64,000 bases of DNA, from the NCBI GenBank assembly GCA_937862885.1, contig CALMEE010000142.1, positions 1 to 64,000 of the forward strand. The letters are read 5' to 3'. Origin of the DNA: an uncultured Planctomycetaceae bacterium (GTDB lineage: Bacteria; Planctomycetota; Planctomycetia; Pirellulales; Pirellulaceae). The notes beneath the pieces are model-generated. The model saw only the letters and a list, made by a program, of their open reading frames with translations, ran no database searches and was not told the origin of the DNA. This document shows, piece by piece, positions 18,649 through 28,212 of this stretch. Numbering within the stretch: position 1 is the first letter of the stretch; each line of letters starts with the position of its first letter. A program made the translations under genes and the position numbers.

Positions 18649-20022
18649 TCAGCTCGGCCGGATAACTGGAGTTGGCAAATCGTTGAATTCGCTTTCTCGA
18701 TCTCGCTGTGCAAACTCTTCCAGAATCTTGTCGGGGAACTCCGGCAATCTCGACAAGAACTCTCGTTCGGCATGGCTGGCTGGTTTTACTCCCTTGCGGA
18801 TCAATCGCAGATTTCTAATCGCAGCCCGCTGCATACATTGATCTAGTGGTTGATTAGCTAACAGCCGAAAATATTTTTCGTTCGACGATGTAACGCATCG
18901 TCCAACATTTAGAACATGATCCCCTGGAACAACTTCTCGCCACGTATGATGTGGCAAACGTTGAGCCTTGTGCACCACATCCAGAATTCGTTCTGGTGTC
19001 AAGCTGGTCAACGTCTCAAAATCTTTCATTACGAAATAAGTCTTCTGAAACTCACTAATTAGGTAATCAGTTGTTGCAAGCCGGAGCAAGTCCCAATCAA
19101 GCGATGGATCAATTAGAACACGATTTGATTCTGGTGAATCAACACTGTATTTCGTCTCACCAGGCGACGATAAGATGCCGGCACCAAAAACCTTGAGTTC
19201 TCCATTTTGCATGACCAATCCAAACTCCACGGTGAACCAGTATAGCCTCCCCGCATAGAGCAACAGTTCGTTAGCCTCCTCGTGGATCCGCGCTATTTCC
19301 TGAGGGTCCTGAGTTTTGTTCAATTTCTCGGTTTTTTCACGGTGAATCATATCGTTGGCCAATCCATGGTTGTTCATGACTTGGGCAACTTGCGGAATTG
19401 TAAATGTGGCGACATGCCCGGCGACATCATGGCCGATATCTGGTTCTTCGAGGTAATCGGTTCCCAAGGGTCGCATAAAAGTCGTGACGGGGAAGAACTT
19501 GTGACTGTGGCAATGAAAGAATACTTCCGCCGGTATGATTTCGCTGACAGTCGCGAGTTGCCACCCAGTTTGCTGAAAGATACGGGCGTTCAAAACATAG
19601 TAGTTCGGGATGACCATCCCCCCGATTTCGAACATTTCTTCACCCTGCAAATATTCTTTGCAGGCGAAATGTCTCTTCGTGGCTTGTTGGTCATGGACCA
19701 GGCAAGCCCAACTTACGTGATCTTCCAACGTCAGGCTCTCGTACTCCTGTGCATTTGCGTAATGATGCAAGTTCACGGTTTCGCCACTTAGACTGCCGAT
19801 ACCGAATGGTTCGCCCGATTCTGCGCAGCGATAGTAATCGACCGCAACGTCCGGTGGAATCGGAAAACGCACATTCCTCTTTTGCAAGATGGCCTTAAGC
19901 AATCCAAGCCATTCACTCCGCTCGGGTGGAATTACGTCATCGATGTTCACACCATGCTCCAAGGCAATCTTTCGCATTTCGTTGGTGTCAAGTGTATCGA
20001 GGTGCTTGGTCTTACTCGTCAT
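18649..20022 (-). CDS. phhA: Pterin-dependent aromatic amino acid hydroxylase (phenylalanine 4-monooxygenase-like)
   Basis: These non-haem iron enzymes hydroxylate Phe (or Tyr/Trp) with tetrahydropterin and oxygen. The iron-binding motif EPDIGHDVAGHVATF holds the two His ligands (near residues 197-203), and RLYWFTVEFGLV carries the Glu ligand some 60 residues later. The upstream segment TLEDHVSWACLVHDQQ and FFPVTTFMRPLGTDYLEEPD also match the catalytic domain. Bacterial homologues are usually 260-300 residues; this one has 457, with about 95 extra N-terminal and about 100 extra C-terminal residues, and I see no ACT domain. The start ATG 20022 has AGGAG 8 bases upstream. A VOC gene follows, which suggests Phe/Tyr breakdown or tailoring. 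Exact substrate is not proven. Confidence 0.88.
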   Translation of the reverse strand: MTSKTKHLDTLDTNEMRKIALEHGVNIDDVIPPERSEWLGLLKAILQKRNVRFPIPPDVAVDYYRCAESGEPFGIGSLSGETVNLHHYANAQEYESLTLEDHVSWACLVHDQQATKRHFACKEYLQGEEMFEIGGMVIPNYYVLNARIFQQTGWQLATVSEIIPAEVFFHCHSHKFFPVTTFMRPLGTDYLEEPDIGHDVAGHVATFTIPQVAQVMNNHGLANDMIHREKTEKLNKTQDPQEIARIHEEANELLLYAGRLYWFTVEFGLVMQNGELKVFGAGILSSPGETKYSVDSPESNRVLIDPSLDWDLLRLATTDYLISEFQKTYFVMKDFETLTSLTPERILDVVHKAQRLPHHTWREVVPGDHVLNVGRCVTSSNEKYFRLLANQPLDQCMQRAAIRNLRLIRKGVKPASHAEREFLSRLPEFPDKILEEFAQRDRESEFNDLPTPVIRPS

Positions 20023-20400
20023 GATAACACTCCTGACTTATGAATCGAGTCGTCATCAATCATTCAACAGCAACTAGGATGCCATTTTTTGGTCGAGTTC
20101 CTTGTTCTTCCTGCGTCAAATTTGCCGTTAAAGTCGGGGGATCGTGGGATACGTAAACCAGTGGGTCCAGAGAAACAGAAGCAATTCAAGTGAAAATGAC
20201 TCCAGCTCGTGGTCCAGGAACAGGTTGTCGATGCGCATCAGGTTTGGCGCTGATACAACTCGCTGTTTCCGAAACGTTTGCAGACAGCGAGAAGTATCGT
20301 TTTAAGGAGTCTGATTCGCGAGCCAACGGAAAGTAAATTCGAGGGCTCAGATTTTATCCACATTCGACGATGCGAGTGTGCCATCGTCGGACTTGCAAAC
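20023..20400. other. Intergenic region upstream of the hydroxylase
   Basis: About 380 bases between the hydroxylase start and the DUF1501 stop, both on the minus strand. It should hold the hydroxylase promoter. A hairpin lies close to the DUF1501 stop (listed separately). No open frame or RNA gene was recognised. Confidence 0.45.
20365..20389 (-). terminator. Hairpin downstream of the DUF1501 gene
   Basis: CGACGATG and CATCGTCG form a perfect 8-bp stem around a 9-base loop, 12 bases past the DUF1501 stop. There is no T-run on the minus strand, so it is a weak or factor-dependent terminator candidate. Confidence 0.35.
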
Positions 20401-21918
20401 TCATGAGCGAATTACCTCGTGGAGCACGTGCCCGTGGACGTCGGTGAGTCTGCGATCGATGCCGTTATGGCGAAACGTCAATTGCTTGTGATCAATTCCC
20501 AGCAAGTGAAGAATCGTGGCGTGGACATCGTACACTTGCGTGCCTTGATTCCGCTCAAGAGGCTTATAGCCCCACTGATCGCTTGGGCCGTAACTGATGC
20601 CCCCTTGGACCCCGCCGCCACACAACCAGTTTGTAAAGACAAATGGATTGTGATCACGGCCTTTGCCTCCCTGGGTCGACGGCATACGGCCAAACTCGGT
20701 GGTCCAGAAAACAATCGTGTCGTCCAGTAATCCACGTTGTTTGAGGTCGCGAATCAAAGCGGACGCGCCACGGGCCATGCCCAAGGCAAGCGGTCCGTGA
20801 TCTTGTTCTAGGTCTTCGTGAGAATCCCAATTGCGACGTGGAAAGCTGTTGTCATTGCCCGACCAGACTTGCACGAACCGCACTCCGCGCTCGAGCAACC
20901 GTCGGGCGACCAGACATTTGCGACCAAAATGATCGCGTTCTTCGGCGGCGTTGATATGCGATGGCCACTGCGTCCCCTCGGGCTGAATACCATACATGTC
21001 CAAGATATATTTTGGTTCGCCTGAAATATCGAGAGCTGCGGGCGCGGCCAATTGCATTCGCGCCGCCAGCTCATACGTCTTGATCCGCGACTCCAACCGA
21101 CCGTCCAACGGATGTTGTGTCGCATGCAGCCAATTTAGATCTGCCAACAATTGATGCGCGGCCGAATCGCTTTCAGGAGTCACAAAGTGTCCAGTCGCAT
21201 GGGGATGCAAATCGGAGATCGGATTGGGCCGCCCAGCAAACACCATCGTTCCCGAATGTTCCGACGGCAGAAATGCGGCATCCCAATTCTTAACACCATT
21301 CGAGGGGAACCCCCGATGATCCGGCAACACGACGAAGGTCGGCAGGTTCTCGTTTTCGCTTCCCAAGCCATAGCTGATCCAACACCCCATACCGGGGAAA
21401 CCCGGCAGACTAAAACCGGTCGCCTGCAAAAGGGTCGCTGTGCTGTGAACTCCCGACTTGCCAACCATGTTATGGATAAAGGCCATGTCGTCGACGCATG
21501 TCCCCAAATCTGCAACGACTTCGCTTAACAACTTGCCACATTCGCCGTAGGGCTGGAAATCCCAGACCGGTTTTTTCCAGGGTCCCAAACCATCTTGAAA
21601 AGCCTCCACATGCTCACCAAAATCAGACGGTTCGCCATGCCGCTTGACCAGCTCCGGCTTGAAATCGAACAAATCGATGTGGCTAGCCGCACCGGCCATG
21701 AAAAGCTGTACAACACGCTTCGCACGAGGCGGACTCGCAGGACGATCGTCGACTCTGTACGGCAATGCGTTTTTCACATGGTTCGTATCCTCAGCCAACA
21801 GCGAGGCCAAGGCCAACGTTCCAAACCCGCCCCCCATACAACCGAGAAACTCGCGCCGCGACTGGGTAGCCAGCATCATTGAATCATTACACAACGGTAT
21901 TCGGCGGACCATCGTCAA
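20401..21918 (-). CDS. DUF1501 protein (Tat-exported, sulfatase/alkaline-phosphatase-like fold)
   Basis: DUF1501 proteins are very numerous in planctomycetes and share the alkaline phosphatase/sulfatase fold; their substrate is unknown. A twin-arginine signal is visible (SRREFLGCMGGGFGTLALAS, about residues 20-39). Body motifs include AKRVVQLFMAGAASHIDLFD near residue 67, TTEFGRMP and GKGRDHNPFVFTNWLCGGG. The last two are diagnostic metal-site segments, with His in RDHNP. The length (505 residues) is normal. The start overlaps the stop of the DUF1549/DUF1553 gene by ATGA (21915-21918), the standard paired arrangement, so the two products probably act together outside the cytoplasm. Confidence 0.94.
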   Translation of the reverse strand: MTMVRRIPLCNDSMMLATQSRREFLGCMGGGFGTLALASLLAEDTNHVKNALPYRVDDRPASPPRAKRVVQLFMAGAASHIDLFDFKPELVKRHGEPSDFGEHVEAFQDGLGPWKKPVWDFQPYGECGKLLSEVVADLGTCVDDMAFIHNMVGKSGVHSTATLLQATGFSLPGFPGMGCWISYGLGSENENLPTFVVLPDHRGFPSNGVKNWDAAFLPSEHSGTMVFAGRPNPISDLHPHATGHFVTPESDSAAHQLLADLNWLHATQHPLDGRLESRIKTYELAARMQLAAPAALDISGEPKYILDMYGIQPEGTQWPSHINAAEERDHFGRKCLVARRLLERGVRFVQVWSGNDNSFPRRNWDSHEDLEQDHGPLALGMARGASALIRDLKQRGLLDDTIVFWTTEFGRMPSTQGGKGRDHNPFVFTNWLCGGGVQGGISYGPSDQWGYKPLERNQGTQVYDVHATILHLLGIDHKQLTFRHNGIDRRLTDVHGHVLHEVIRS

Positions 21919-24326
21919 TCAATAAACAGAAATTCATTCAAATTAAATAGCACACGACATAGATTCGGCAATCCATGTTTGGCACCATAAGATACAAGAT
22001 CGCTCAGTTCCTTATCGTTGGGTAAGCGTGAGGTGGTTTCCAAGAATGCACGAGCAACTTTTGGCGCCAAACTATCTTCAGAATTTTCAATTGCATCGTC
22101 GGCCAGTTGATTGGTCATCAGTTTTTCGGCGTAGTGTTGGCTCATGATCAGAATCAGGCCATTGTTGAGCATTGCCAATGCTTGCAAAGGCGATTCGCCT
22201 TCGTTGCGGTTAGCAACTTGTTGCGAGGGATCGGCACAATCGAGGGCATTCATGAATGGCTGCAATTGAGAGCGGACCGTAAAACGATATACGGACCGCC
22301 GATAACAACGCGGATCATGGAAATCGTGCAGGTCGTACCGGTATTGCGGCGAGTGCTCGGGTCGTTCGATAACGAAATCTCGAAACGCAGGTCCGCCCAT
22401 GGTCAGGTCGAGTTTGCCACTTATTGACAACACGCTGTCGTGCACCGATTCAGCGTCGAGTTTGCGTCGATTTGCCCGCCATAACAGTCGGTTCTCAGCA
22501 TCCAGAGCATTTGCACGTTGGACCCGATCACATTCAGCATCCACGATGGACGACTGGCAGTAAGTGTGGCTCGTCACGATTAGCCGATGCAATTTTTTGA
22601 GGGACTGCCCCTGGTCGCGAAATTCACACGCAAGCCAATCGAGTAATTCCGGATGGCTGGGTGGCATTCCCATCTGTCCGAAATCGTTTGACGTGCTCAC
22701 GAGCCCTGTGCCAAAGTGATACTGCCAAACGCGATTGACGATGCTGCGCCAGGTAAAAGCGTTGCCTGGATGGGTCAGCCATTTCGCCAGCGCGGCGCGA
22801 CGGTCCCCTTCACAATGCTCCGCTGGCAGATTCAGGTCTGCAGGCAGTCCAGGCACCAAGCTCAACGCCCCTGGGCTTACGGACTCACGCTGTTGCGTCA
22901 CCTCGCCGCGATGCAGCAAAAAAATCTCTCTTGGCATGCCGCCCATTGGACCGACTCCGGTAAAATTGCCAGAGCCGTGATGAACCGTCCCCGCGTACAC
23001 GTAATTCGGAAGGGGTAACTCGAACAACTGCTTCGCCAAATCCTCTTGCTGGGCTTCAATTTCTCTAGCCTCTGCGGCATCTTCATCGAGGCCAGAGCGC
23101 AGAGACGCTAATTCAGCCATCGCACGCTGTAGTTCACTTCGGCGAGTCGCCGTTTCGGGATCAAGATCATAGGGTCGATCAGCGCGATCGAGGGCGGCAA
23201 ACACAGATTGCAACTGGAAATACTCAAGTTGACTAATCGGATCGAATTTATGATTGTGACATTGAGCGCATCCAACTGTCAGACTCATGAAAGATTGGAT
23301 TGCGTTTCGCACCATGTCATCGCGATCCAAGTGGCGCGCCACCTTGCCGTCGATTTTCGACTCGGGAAGTTCCTCATGTCCGATAAGGTCCCATGGTCCG
23401 GCGGCTATAAAACCAAGGGCCTCGATACCATCAACCGTTTGCGGAAAAAGCACATCCCCGGCGATTTGCTCCTCGACAAATTGACTCCACGGCTTATCCT
23501 CATTCAATGCCCGGATTACATAGTCTCGGTAGGGCCAGGCATTCTCGCGCGGCTTGTCTTTGTCGTATCCATGCGTGTCGGCGTAATGAACAACATCCAG
23601 CCAGTGCCGAGCCCAACGCTCTCCATACCGTGGCGACGCCAATAGTCGGTCAACCAATTGTTCATAAGCATTTGGATCGGGATCGGCTTCAAATTCCGCC
23701 AACTCTTCAGGAGTCGGCGGCAGACCGATCAAATCATAAAACAGCCTACGTGCCAAGACTCGGCGGTCTGCCGGTGCCGAAAACGTCAACTGATGATCGT
23801 GAAGCTTCCGCAGAACAAAGGCATCAATCGGGTGGTCCGTTTTCGAATGCAGGTCTTCCCCCGACTGACTAGGTATCGAAGGCGGAATCTCCGGCCGCTG
23901 CAAAGGCTGCAACGACCACCATTCAAGGTCGACATTCGTTGGCGGTTGCAATACGAACCCGTCGGGCCACTTAGCACCCTGCTGAATCCACTGACGGATG
24001 GCACGAATTTCATTCGGTGACAAAGGCGGACCCTCCATAGGCATATCTGCTCGTCCATTTTTTGGAGTGATCAAGTCAACCAAATAACTTGCGTCGGCGT
24101 CCTCCGCCTCGATCACCGCGCCGCTGTCGCCCCCGGCGAGTAATGCGTCGCCGGACGTCAACGACAACCCACCTGCCAGATCGCGGTCATTATGGCAACT
24201 CAAACAGCGCTCTTGAAACGTGCGCGCGACCTCAAGCGTAAGCTCATCTTGACCGCTGGCGGAATTCATCGCCAACATGAGCAGGATAACGAGAATCAAT
24301 GGCTGATTATTATTATTTTTCAGCAC
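21915..24326 (-). CDS. DUF1549/DUF1553 protein with N-terminal Planctomycete cytochrome c domain
   Basis: The exported 803-residue protein has a signal peptide (LILVILLMLAMNSASG), a cytochrome-like domain with CLSCH near residue 41, a DUF1549 domain (HPIDAFVLRKL, ARRLFYDLIGLPPTPEEL, YGERWARHWLDVVHYADTHG), a second CAQCH near residue 355, and the DUF1553 part (RRAALAKWLTHPGNAFTWRS, VNRVWQYHFGTGLV, LHRLIVTSHTY). This is the standard order for the family. The start is a GTG (24326) followed by Leu-Lys-Asn-rich codons. The partner DUF1501 gene overlaps its stop. The role is undefined; polysaccharide or sulfated-polymer processing has been suggested from genome context in the phylum. Confidence 0.94.
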   Translation of the reverse strand: MLKNNNNQPLILVILLMLAMNSASGQDELTLEVARTFQERCLSCHNDRDLAGGLSLTSGDALLAGGDSGAVIEAEDADASYLVDLITPKNGRADMPMEGPPLSPNEIRAIRQWIQQGAKWPDGFVLQPPTNVDLEWWSLQPLQRPEIPPSIPSQSGEDLHSKTDHPIDAFVLRKLHDHQLTFSAPADRRVLARRLFYDLIGLPPTPEELAEFEADPDPNAYEQLVDRLLASPRYGERWARHWLDVVHYADTHGYDKDKPRENAWPYRDYVIRALNEDKPWSQFVEEQIAGDVLFPQTVDGIEALGFIAAGPWDLIGHEELPESKIDGKVARHLDRDDMVRNAIQSFMSLTVGCAQCHNHKFDPISQLEYFQLQSVFAALDRADRPYDLDPETATRRSELQRAMAELASLRSGLDEDAAEAREIEAQQEDLAKQLFELPLPNYVYAGTVHHGSGNFTGVGPMGGMPREIFLLHRGEVTQQRESVSPGALSLVPGLPADLNLPAEHCEGDRRAALAKWLTHPGNAFTWRSIVNRVWQYHFGTGLVSTSNDFGQMGMPPSHPELLDWLACEFRDQGQSLKKLHRLIVTSHTYCQSSIVDAECDRVQRANALDAENRLLWRANRRKLDAESVHDSVLSISGKLDLTMGGPAFRDFVIERPEHSPQYRYDLHDFHDPRCYRRSVYRFTVRSQLQPFMNALDCADPSQQVANRNEGESPLQALAMLNNGLILIMSQHYAEKLMTNQLADDAIENSEDSLAPKVARAFLETTSRLPNDKELSDLVSYGAKHGLPNLCRVLFNLNEFLFID

Positions 24327-24801
24327 CGCGACTCACTCGATCTGACCGTCCAAATTTTCATAGTTCTATCTTTTTGAAGCCACTTTGCAGTATCTTCATG
24401 ACAAAGGCTGTCGCTAACTATTCTAAATTGGTAACACAAGAAACTGAAGTGATGGCTTTGTTGAAATGCTTTGCCCTCGTTGTGGCGTGAGGGGTAAGCA
24501 CGACATTCGACAACTGACTCGTTTTGAAGTAAAAACTCTAACATTGGCTTCTTTGTTAAAATGCAACCTAGGACTTTGCAGCAAGATTGCTGCCGCAAGT
24601 TCTTATCATTACAATTCCAATTCTTGCAAATGAAGTCGATCATTACCAAGCCGTTCGCCGCTCGGGACGAAATTGCTTTGAGGTCGAAAAATGCGTTTTG
24701 GCAAAGTGTCAGAGTCGACGCAAGCCAATGCTTGTGCGGTTTGATGTAATGGGTACTTTTTCTTAGTCGGCTTAACCCTCTTTCATCCAGTGGAGAACGA
24801 A
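24327..24801. other. Intergenic region between divergent genes
   Basis: About 475 bases between the minus-strand DUF1549 gene and the plus-strand DUF1801 gene. It must carry promoters for both. No open frame looked like a protein, and no clear repeats or RNA were seen. Confidence 0.4.
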
Positions 24802-25194
24802 ATGCACTCCGACATTCTCAATTATAACGAAAACCAACTTGTGGAAGACAAAGCGATCTGTAACTTGTTGGCGGAGCACATCGATGGGTACTTGAAGGGT
24901 GCGGTGAGCAAGGTTTGGCATGGGCATCCAGTTTGGTTTCTGGATGGAAATCCAATCGTGGGCTACAGCAAACAGAAACCGGGCATACGTTTGATGTTTT
25001 GGAGCGGTGCAGATTTCGATGAACCTGGTCTCGATGTCCTCGGCAAGAGATTTAAAGATGCGTCCGTGTTTTATCAAAGTACTTCACAGGTCAAGAAAAC
25101 TGATTTGCGTCGTTGGCTCAAAAAGTCTCAGGAAATCCAATGGGATTATAAAAACTTAATCAAACGAAAAGGCCGCCTGGAGAGAATAAAATGA
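24802..25194 (+). CDS. DUF1801-domain protein
   Basis: The 130-residue product shows the DUF1801 pattern: VSKVWHGHPVWFLDGNPIVG, then KPGIRLMFWSGADFDEPGL and a C-terminal helix FYQSTSQVKKTDLRRWL. The family is small, cytosolic and of unknown biochemistry. The frame opens with a GTG at 24790, but ATG 24802 has GGAG 6 bases upstream and is preferred. It precedes the AlkC-like gene by 73 bases on the same strand, so co-transcription is likely. Confidence 0.8.
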   Translation: MHSDILNYNENQLVEDKAICNLLAEHIDGYLKGAVSKVWHGHPVWFLDGNPIVGYSKQKPGIRLMFWSGADFDEPGLDVLGKRFKDASVFYQSTSQVKKTDLRRWLKKSQEIQWDYKNLIKRKGRLERIK

Positions 25195-25267
25195 TGCCGT
25201 GCATTTCGAACACAAAGGAATAGTTCGAAAATAACTCAACATTGAACTTAAACGACCTGGAAGGTTT

Positions 25268-26392
25268 ATGACTCGTTTCAGTCTAAAAGACATCCTTTTC
25301 AATCGTTCCAAAGTCGAGTATCTGGCCGATTTGTTTTGTGCGGTCGACGCTGACTTCCCGAAACGCAAGTTTGTGACTGGCGTGGTCAAACGCCTCCCAG
25401 AACTGGAATTGAAGCAACGAATCGTACTAATCGCCGAACAGCTTGAGGCCTTTTTACCCACGAATTTTCCCCAGGCAACTGCGACATTGGTTAACGCTCT
25501 ACCGCCACCCCTTGACGATACCAAAACCGATGGTGACTTCGGGGATTTTATTCTTGCGCCACTGGGTTTAATTGTGGTCCGCAATGGTTTGAGTCCAAAG
25601 TACTTTAAGCGTTCCATGTCGACGCTGAGAGAAATAACCAAGCGATTTTCGATGGAGGATGCCATGCGTTCCTTCATTCGCATATTTCCATCCGAGACAC
25701 TTGAGGAGCTGAAACGTTGGTCAACCGATGCCAACTACCACGTTCGCAGGCTGGTTAGCGAATCGACGCGACCGTCACTTCCATGGTCGGGCAAAATTGG
25801 CTTGGCGGCGGAAGTGACATTGCCGTTGCTGACGCAACTTCACGCCGACAAGACGCGATATGTCACGCGCAGTGTAGCCAATCATCTGAATGATATCGCA
25901 AAAACCCATCCCGATCTGGCTGTCGATGTACTTTCAAATTGGCATTCGACGGGCAAACAAGAACCTGGTGAATTGATGTGGATGACACGACATGCCTTGA
26001 GAACGTTAATCAAACGCGGGCATCAACGTTCGCTGCATTTGCTCGGATATAATCTCGCACCAAAGATCCAGGTGGGAACGATAAGACTTGAACAATCGCA
26101 ACTTCGATTCGGCGACACGTTATGCTTTTCGATTGACCTGGTGGCGAGCCGAAACGAATCACTGTTGATCGATTATGAGATTGAATTTGTTAAAGCCAAT
26201 GGTCGGCGGACTGCAAAAGTTTTCAAAGCTGCGAAATTGAAATTGGAAAAAGGTGAATCGGCCACGGTCAGCAAACGTCACAAACTTGTGGCGAACGCGA
26301 CAACTTTCAAGCTCTATCCGGGCGAGCACAGGTTATCGGTCCAAATCAACGGCCAACCCACGCCCTCCGTCAATTTCATGCTTAGGCAATAG
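25268..26392 (+). CDS. alkC: AlkC-like DNA alkylation repair protein with C-terminal Ig-like domain
   Basis: The N-terminus FSLKDILFNRSKVEYLADLF is characteristic of AlkC, a HEAT-like-repeat DNA glycosylase that removes N3-methyl adducts. Helical repeats continue to about residue 255, including YHVRRLVSESTRPSLPW, a conserved AlkC/AlkD-type segment, and RYVTRSVANHLNDIAK. Residues about 265-374 look like an all-beta Ig-like domain (CFSIDLVASRNESLLIDYEI, ending HRLSVQINGQPTPSVNF). AlkC subfamilies with and without such a tail are known, and the tail contributes to DNA recognition. The ATG at 25268 follows GGAAGG. Family call is firm; catalytic residues were not checked. Confidence 0.88.
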   Translation: MTRFSLKDILFNRSKVEYLADLFCAVDADFPKRKFVTGVVKRLPELELKQRIVLIAEQLEAFLPTNFPQATATLVNALPPPLDDTKTDGDFGDFILAPLGLIVVRNGLSPKYFKRSMSTLREITKRFSMEDAMRSFIRIFPSETLEELKRWSTDANYHVRRLVSESTRPSLPWSGKIGLAAEVTLPLLTQLHADKTRYVTRSVANHLNDIAKTHPDLAVDVLSNWHSTGKQEPGELMWMTRHALRTLIKRGHQRSLHLLGYNLAPKIQVGTIRLEQSQLRFGDTLCFSIDLVASRNESLLIDYEIEFVKANGRRTAKVFKAAKLKLEKGESATVSKRHKLVANATTFKLYPGEHRLSVQINGQPTPSVNFMLRQ

Positions 26393-26525
26393 CCGTCACG
26401 CGCAAGGCAATTCAATTTTTTCAAAATCAGTGCGTTTGCAGGAGCATATTTGGCAGGCAAGCAGTCCAAGTCACCGTCCATGCACCCGCATAATAGGCAA
26501 TCTCGCGTTCGCCGCTACGCACCAC

Positions 26526-26567
26526 GTATCAGGCACCGCGCATCAGGCGCCGCGCATCAGGCACTGC
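26526..26567. repeat. Three tandem 14-base repeats
   Basis: Units starting at 26526, 26540 and 26554 follow the pattern G.ATCAGGC.C.GC, with a partial fourth copy. They lie between the AlkC stop and the stop of the convergent gene. They could be a slipped-strand expansion; no function is evident. Confidence 0.6.
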
Positions 26568-26586
26568 GCAACACACTCGCTCGCGT

Positions 26587-28212
26587 TTACGGGATTTCGA
26601 CATCGCCGTCTTCAGAAGAGTCGGCTCGCATAGCTTCTTCGATGCGGCTTTGCAAGTCCGCAGATTTGGGCACTAAGTCTCGGTAACGGTTGGCCAGTAA
26701 TTCTAACGTTTCTTTCAGCTTCAATGCACATTGCGAGCTTCCACCGGAACCCCAATATTCGGCAAAGGAACTGTTCAGTACTCGGATATCAGCATGTTCA
26801 GCGTTGAGACGTTGGAGGTCGGAGACAATTTCGGCAACCATGAATGCCAGCTTGAGATAGTCGCCGCAATCACCTGGAATCGAACCTGCAACATGGATGC
26901 CTGACCATGGGGACGCGAACGGATCATCCGAATGAGCCGTTGCAAGTTCGGCCAATTCGCAATCCATCTTCAAATTGAATTCCGCGAAATCGCGTTGTTG
27001 TTCCTCCCATGCGTCACGCGTCTCATGCATCGAAAAGGCAAACTCGTTATCCAGTTCCAGATGATGACCATCAATACAGTCAAAAACAACACCGAAACTG
27101 CCCATCGCCATCATGTTACAGATTGGGCAATCGCAATCCTCGATGTGAGGCTGGAATTCAACGCCATCGACGCCCTCGATGGCCACGCCCGAACCGCGTG
27201 GAACACGGCGACGGTCACATTCAATAATGAAACTTGGTGGCGAACTACCTTCGCAAGGACTGCTGAGCCAAACGTCGCGGACGTCCCGTAAATACTGGCG
27301 GAGTTGGGACAAGGCCGTTTCGGCTGGCTTCGTTGCCAACCTCCTGTCACCACTTACACACCAATCCCATCCCGCGTTGATCACCGCGCGGCACAAGTCG
27401 AAGTAGACGCACATTTCCTGGCGCCCCAACGGCGCGGAGGCATAGCCATCCCAGTTGTTCGGCAAAGCAATCATTGGTCCGCCATCTTCAAATCGACGAC
27501 GCTGGCCATCGGTAACGCGCTCACTCCATTCGATAGCGCCATGCAGCAAATTACGAGGCGAGCGTCCGAACAAGTCATCCCTGGGGGTCATCAGCCAATC
27601 GCGATGCACGGCGACCGTGAACGGATGGCGTTCGTCAGGATTATCTCGCGCCGCGCTATGTTGCCAAGCATGGCTGTGGACGGTTTCCAAAATTCGCACC
27701 GCAACGTCCGACAAAAACGGGTAGCCATAAAGAATGTCGCGATTGACGACCGGTTTGATGAGAGGTGAAAGACGCCGTTGATTGACCAATTCCGCCGTGG
27801 CGTGTTCATGCAGTTCCCACCACGGCGGGAGATGGATAGTCAAGTGGAAATATGGTTTGCCACATTCGTCATCGACGAAGGCGAACACTGCATCGCGGCT
27901 AATCGCTGGAAAGCCCCCGCCAGTGAACACGCGTTTGGTTTGAAAATCGATCGCGACCCAGGCGTCGGCATTGTTCAGGGCTTGAATCGCAGTCGAGTGT
28001 TGTCTTGCATCGATTGGCAAGCCGCTGGGAAACTCGCAGACTGCCGACGTACGGTAGCGTGGCCAAACACTCAACGCCTCGTCCCAACTCGACGGATCTT
28101 CGGACACCAACGCGAGCACCGTCAAGGCCGAGTCAATGTCCATCGAATCCGCCATCAGGCAGCGCGAGCTTTCCAAAACAACGATCGTCGCAAATTCACT
28201 ATCCTGCTGCAT
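26587..28212 (-). CDS. Hypothetical protein with CxCxxC motif
   Basis: I do not recognise this 541-residue soluble protein. It has no signal peptide or membrane helix. It is rich in Trp, Asp and Glu. A cluster HIEDCDCPICNM in the middle (about residue 360) could bind zinc. Aromatic-rich segments such as FHLTIHLPPWWELHEH and WSERVTDGQRRRFEDGG are conserved-looking. The frame opens at TTG 28236 with ATGs at 28230 and 28212; I chose 28212 because AAGAGG lies about 9 bases upstream. It ends convergently with the AlkC gene. Codon use and length say it is a real gene. Confidence 0.75.
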   Translation of the reverse strand: MQQDSEFATIVVLESSRCLMADSMDIDSALTVLALVSEDPSSWDEALSVWPRYRTSAVCEFPSGLPIDARQHSTAIQALNNADAWVAIDFQTKRVFTGGGFPAISRDAVFAFVDDECGKPYFHLTIHLPPWWELHEHATAELVNQRRLSPLIKPVVNRDILYGYPFLSDVAVRILETVHSHAWQHSAARDNPDERHPFTVAVHRDWLMTPRDDLFGRSPRNLLHGAIEWSERVTDGQRRRFEDGGPMIALPNNWDGYASAPLGRQEMCVYFDLCRAVINAGWDWCVSGDRRLATKPAETALSQLRQYLRDVRDVWLSSPCEGSSPPSFIIECDRRRVPRGSGVAIEGVDGVEFQPHIEDCDCPICNMMAMGSFGVVFDCIDGHHLELDNEFAFSMHETRDAWEEQQRDFAEFNLKMDCELAELATAHSDDPFASPWSGIHVAGSIPGDCGDYLKLAFMVAEIVSDLQRLNAEHADIRVLNSSFAEYWGSGGSSQCALKLKETLELLANRYRDLVPKSADLQSRIEEAMRADSSEDGDVEIP

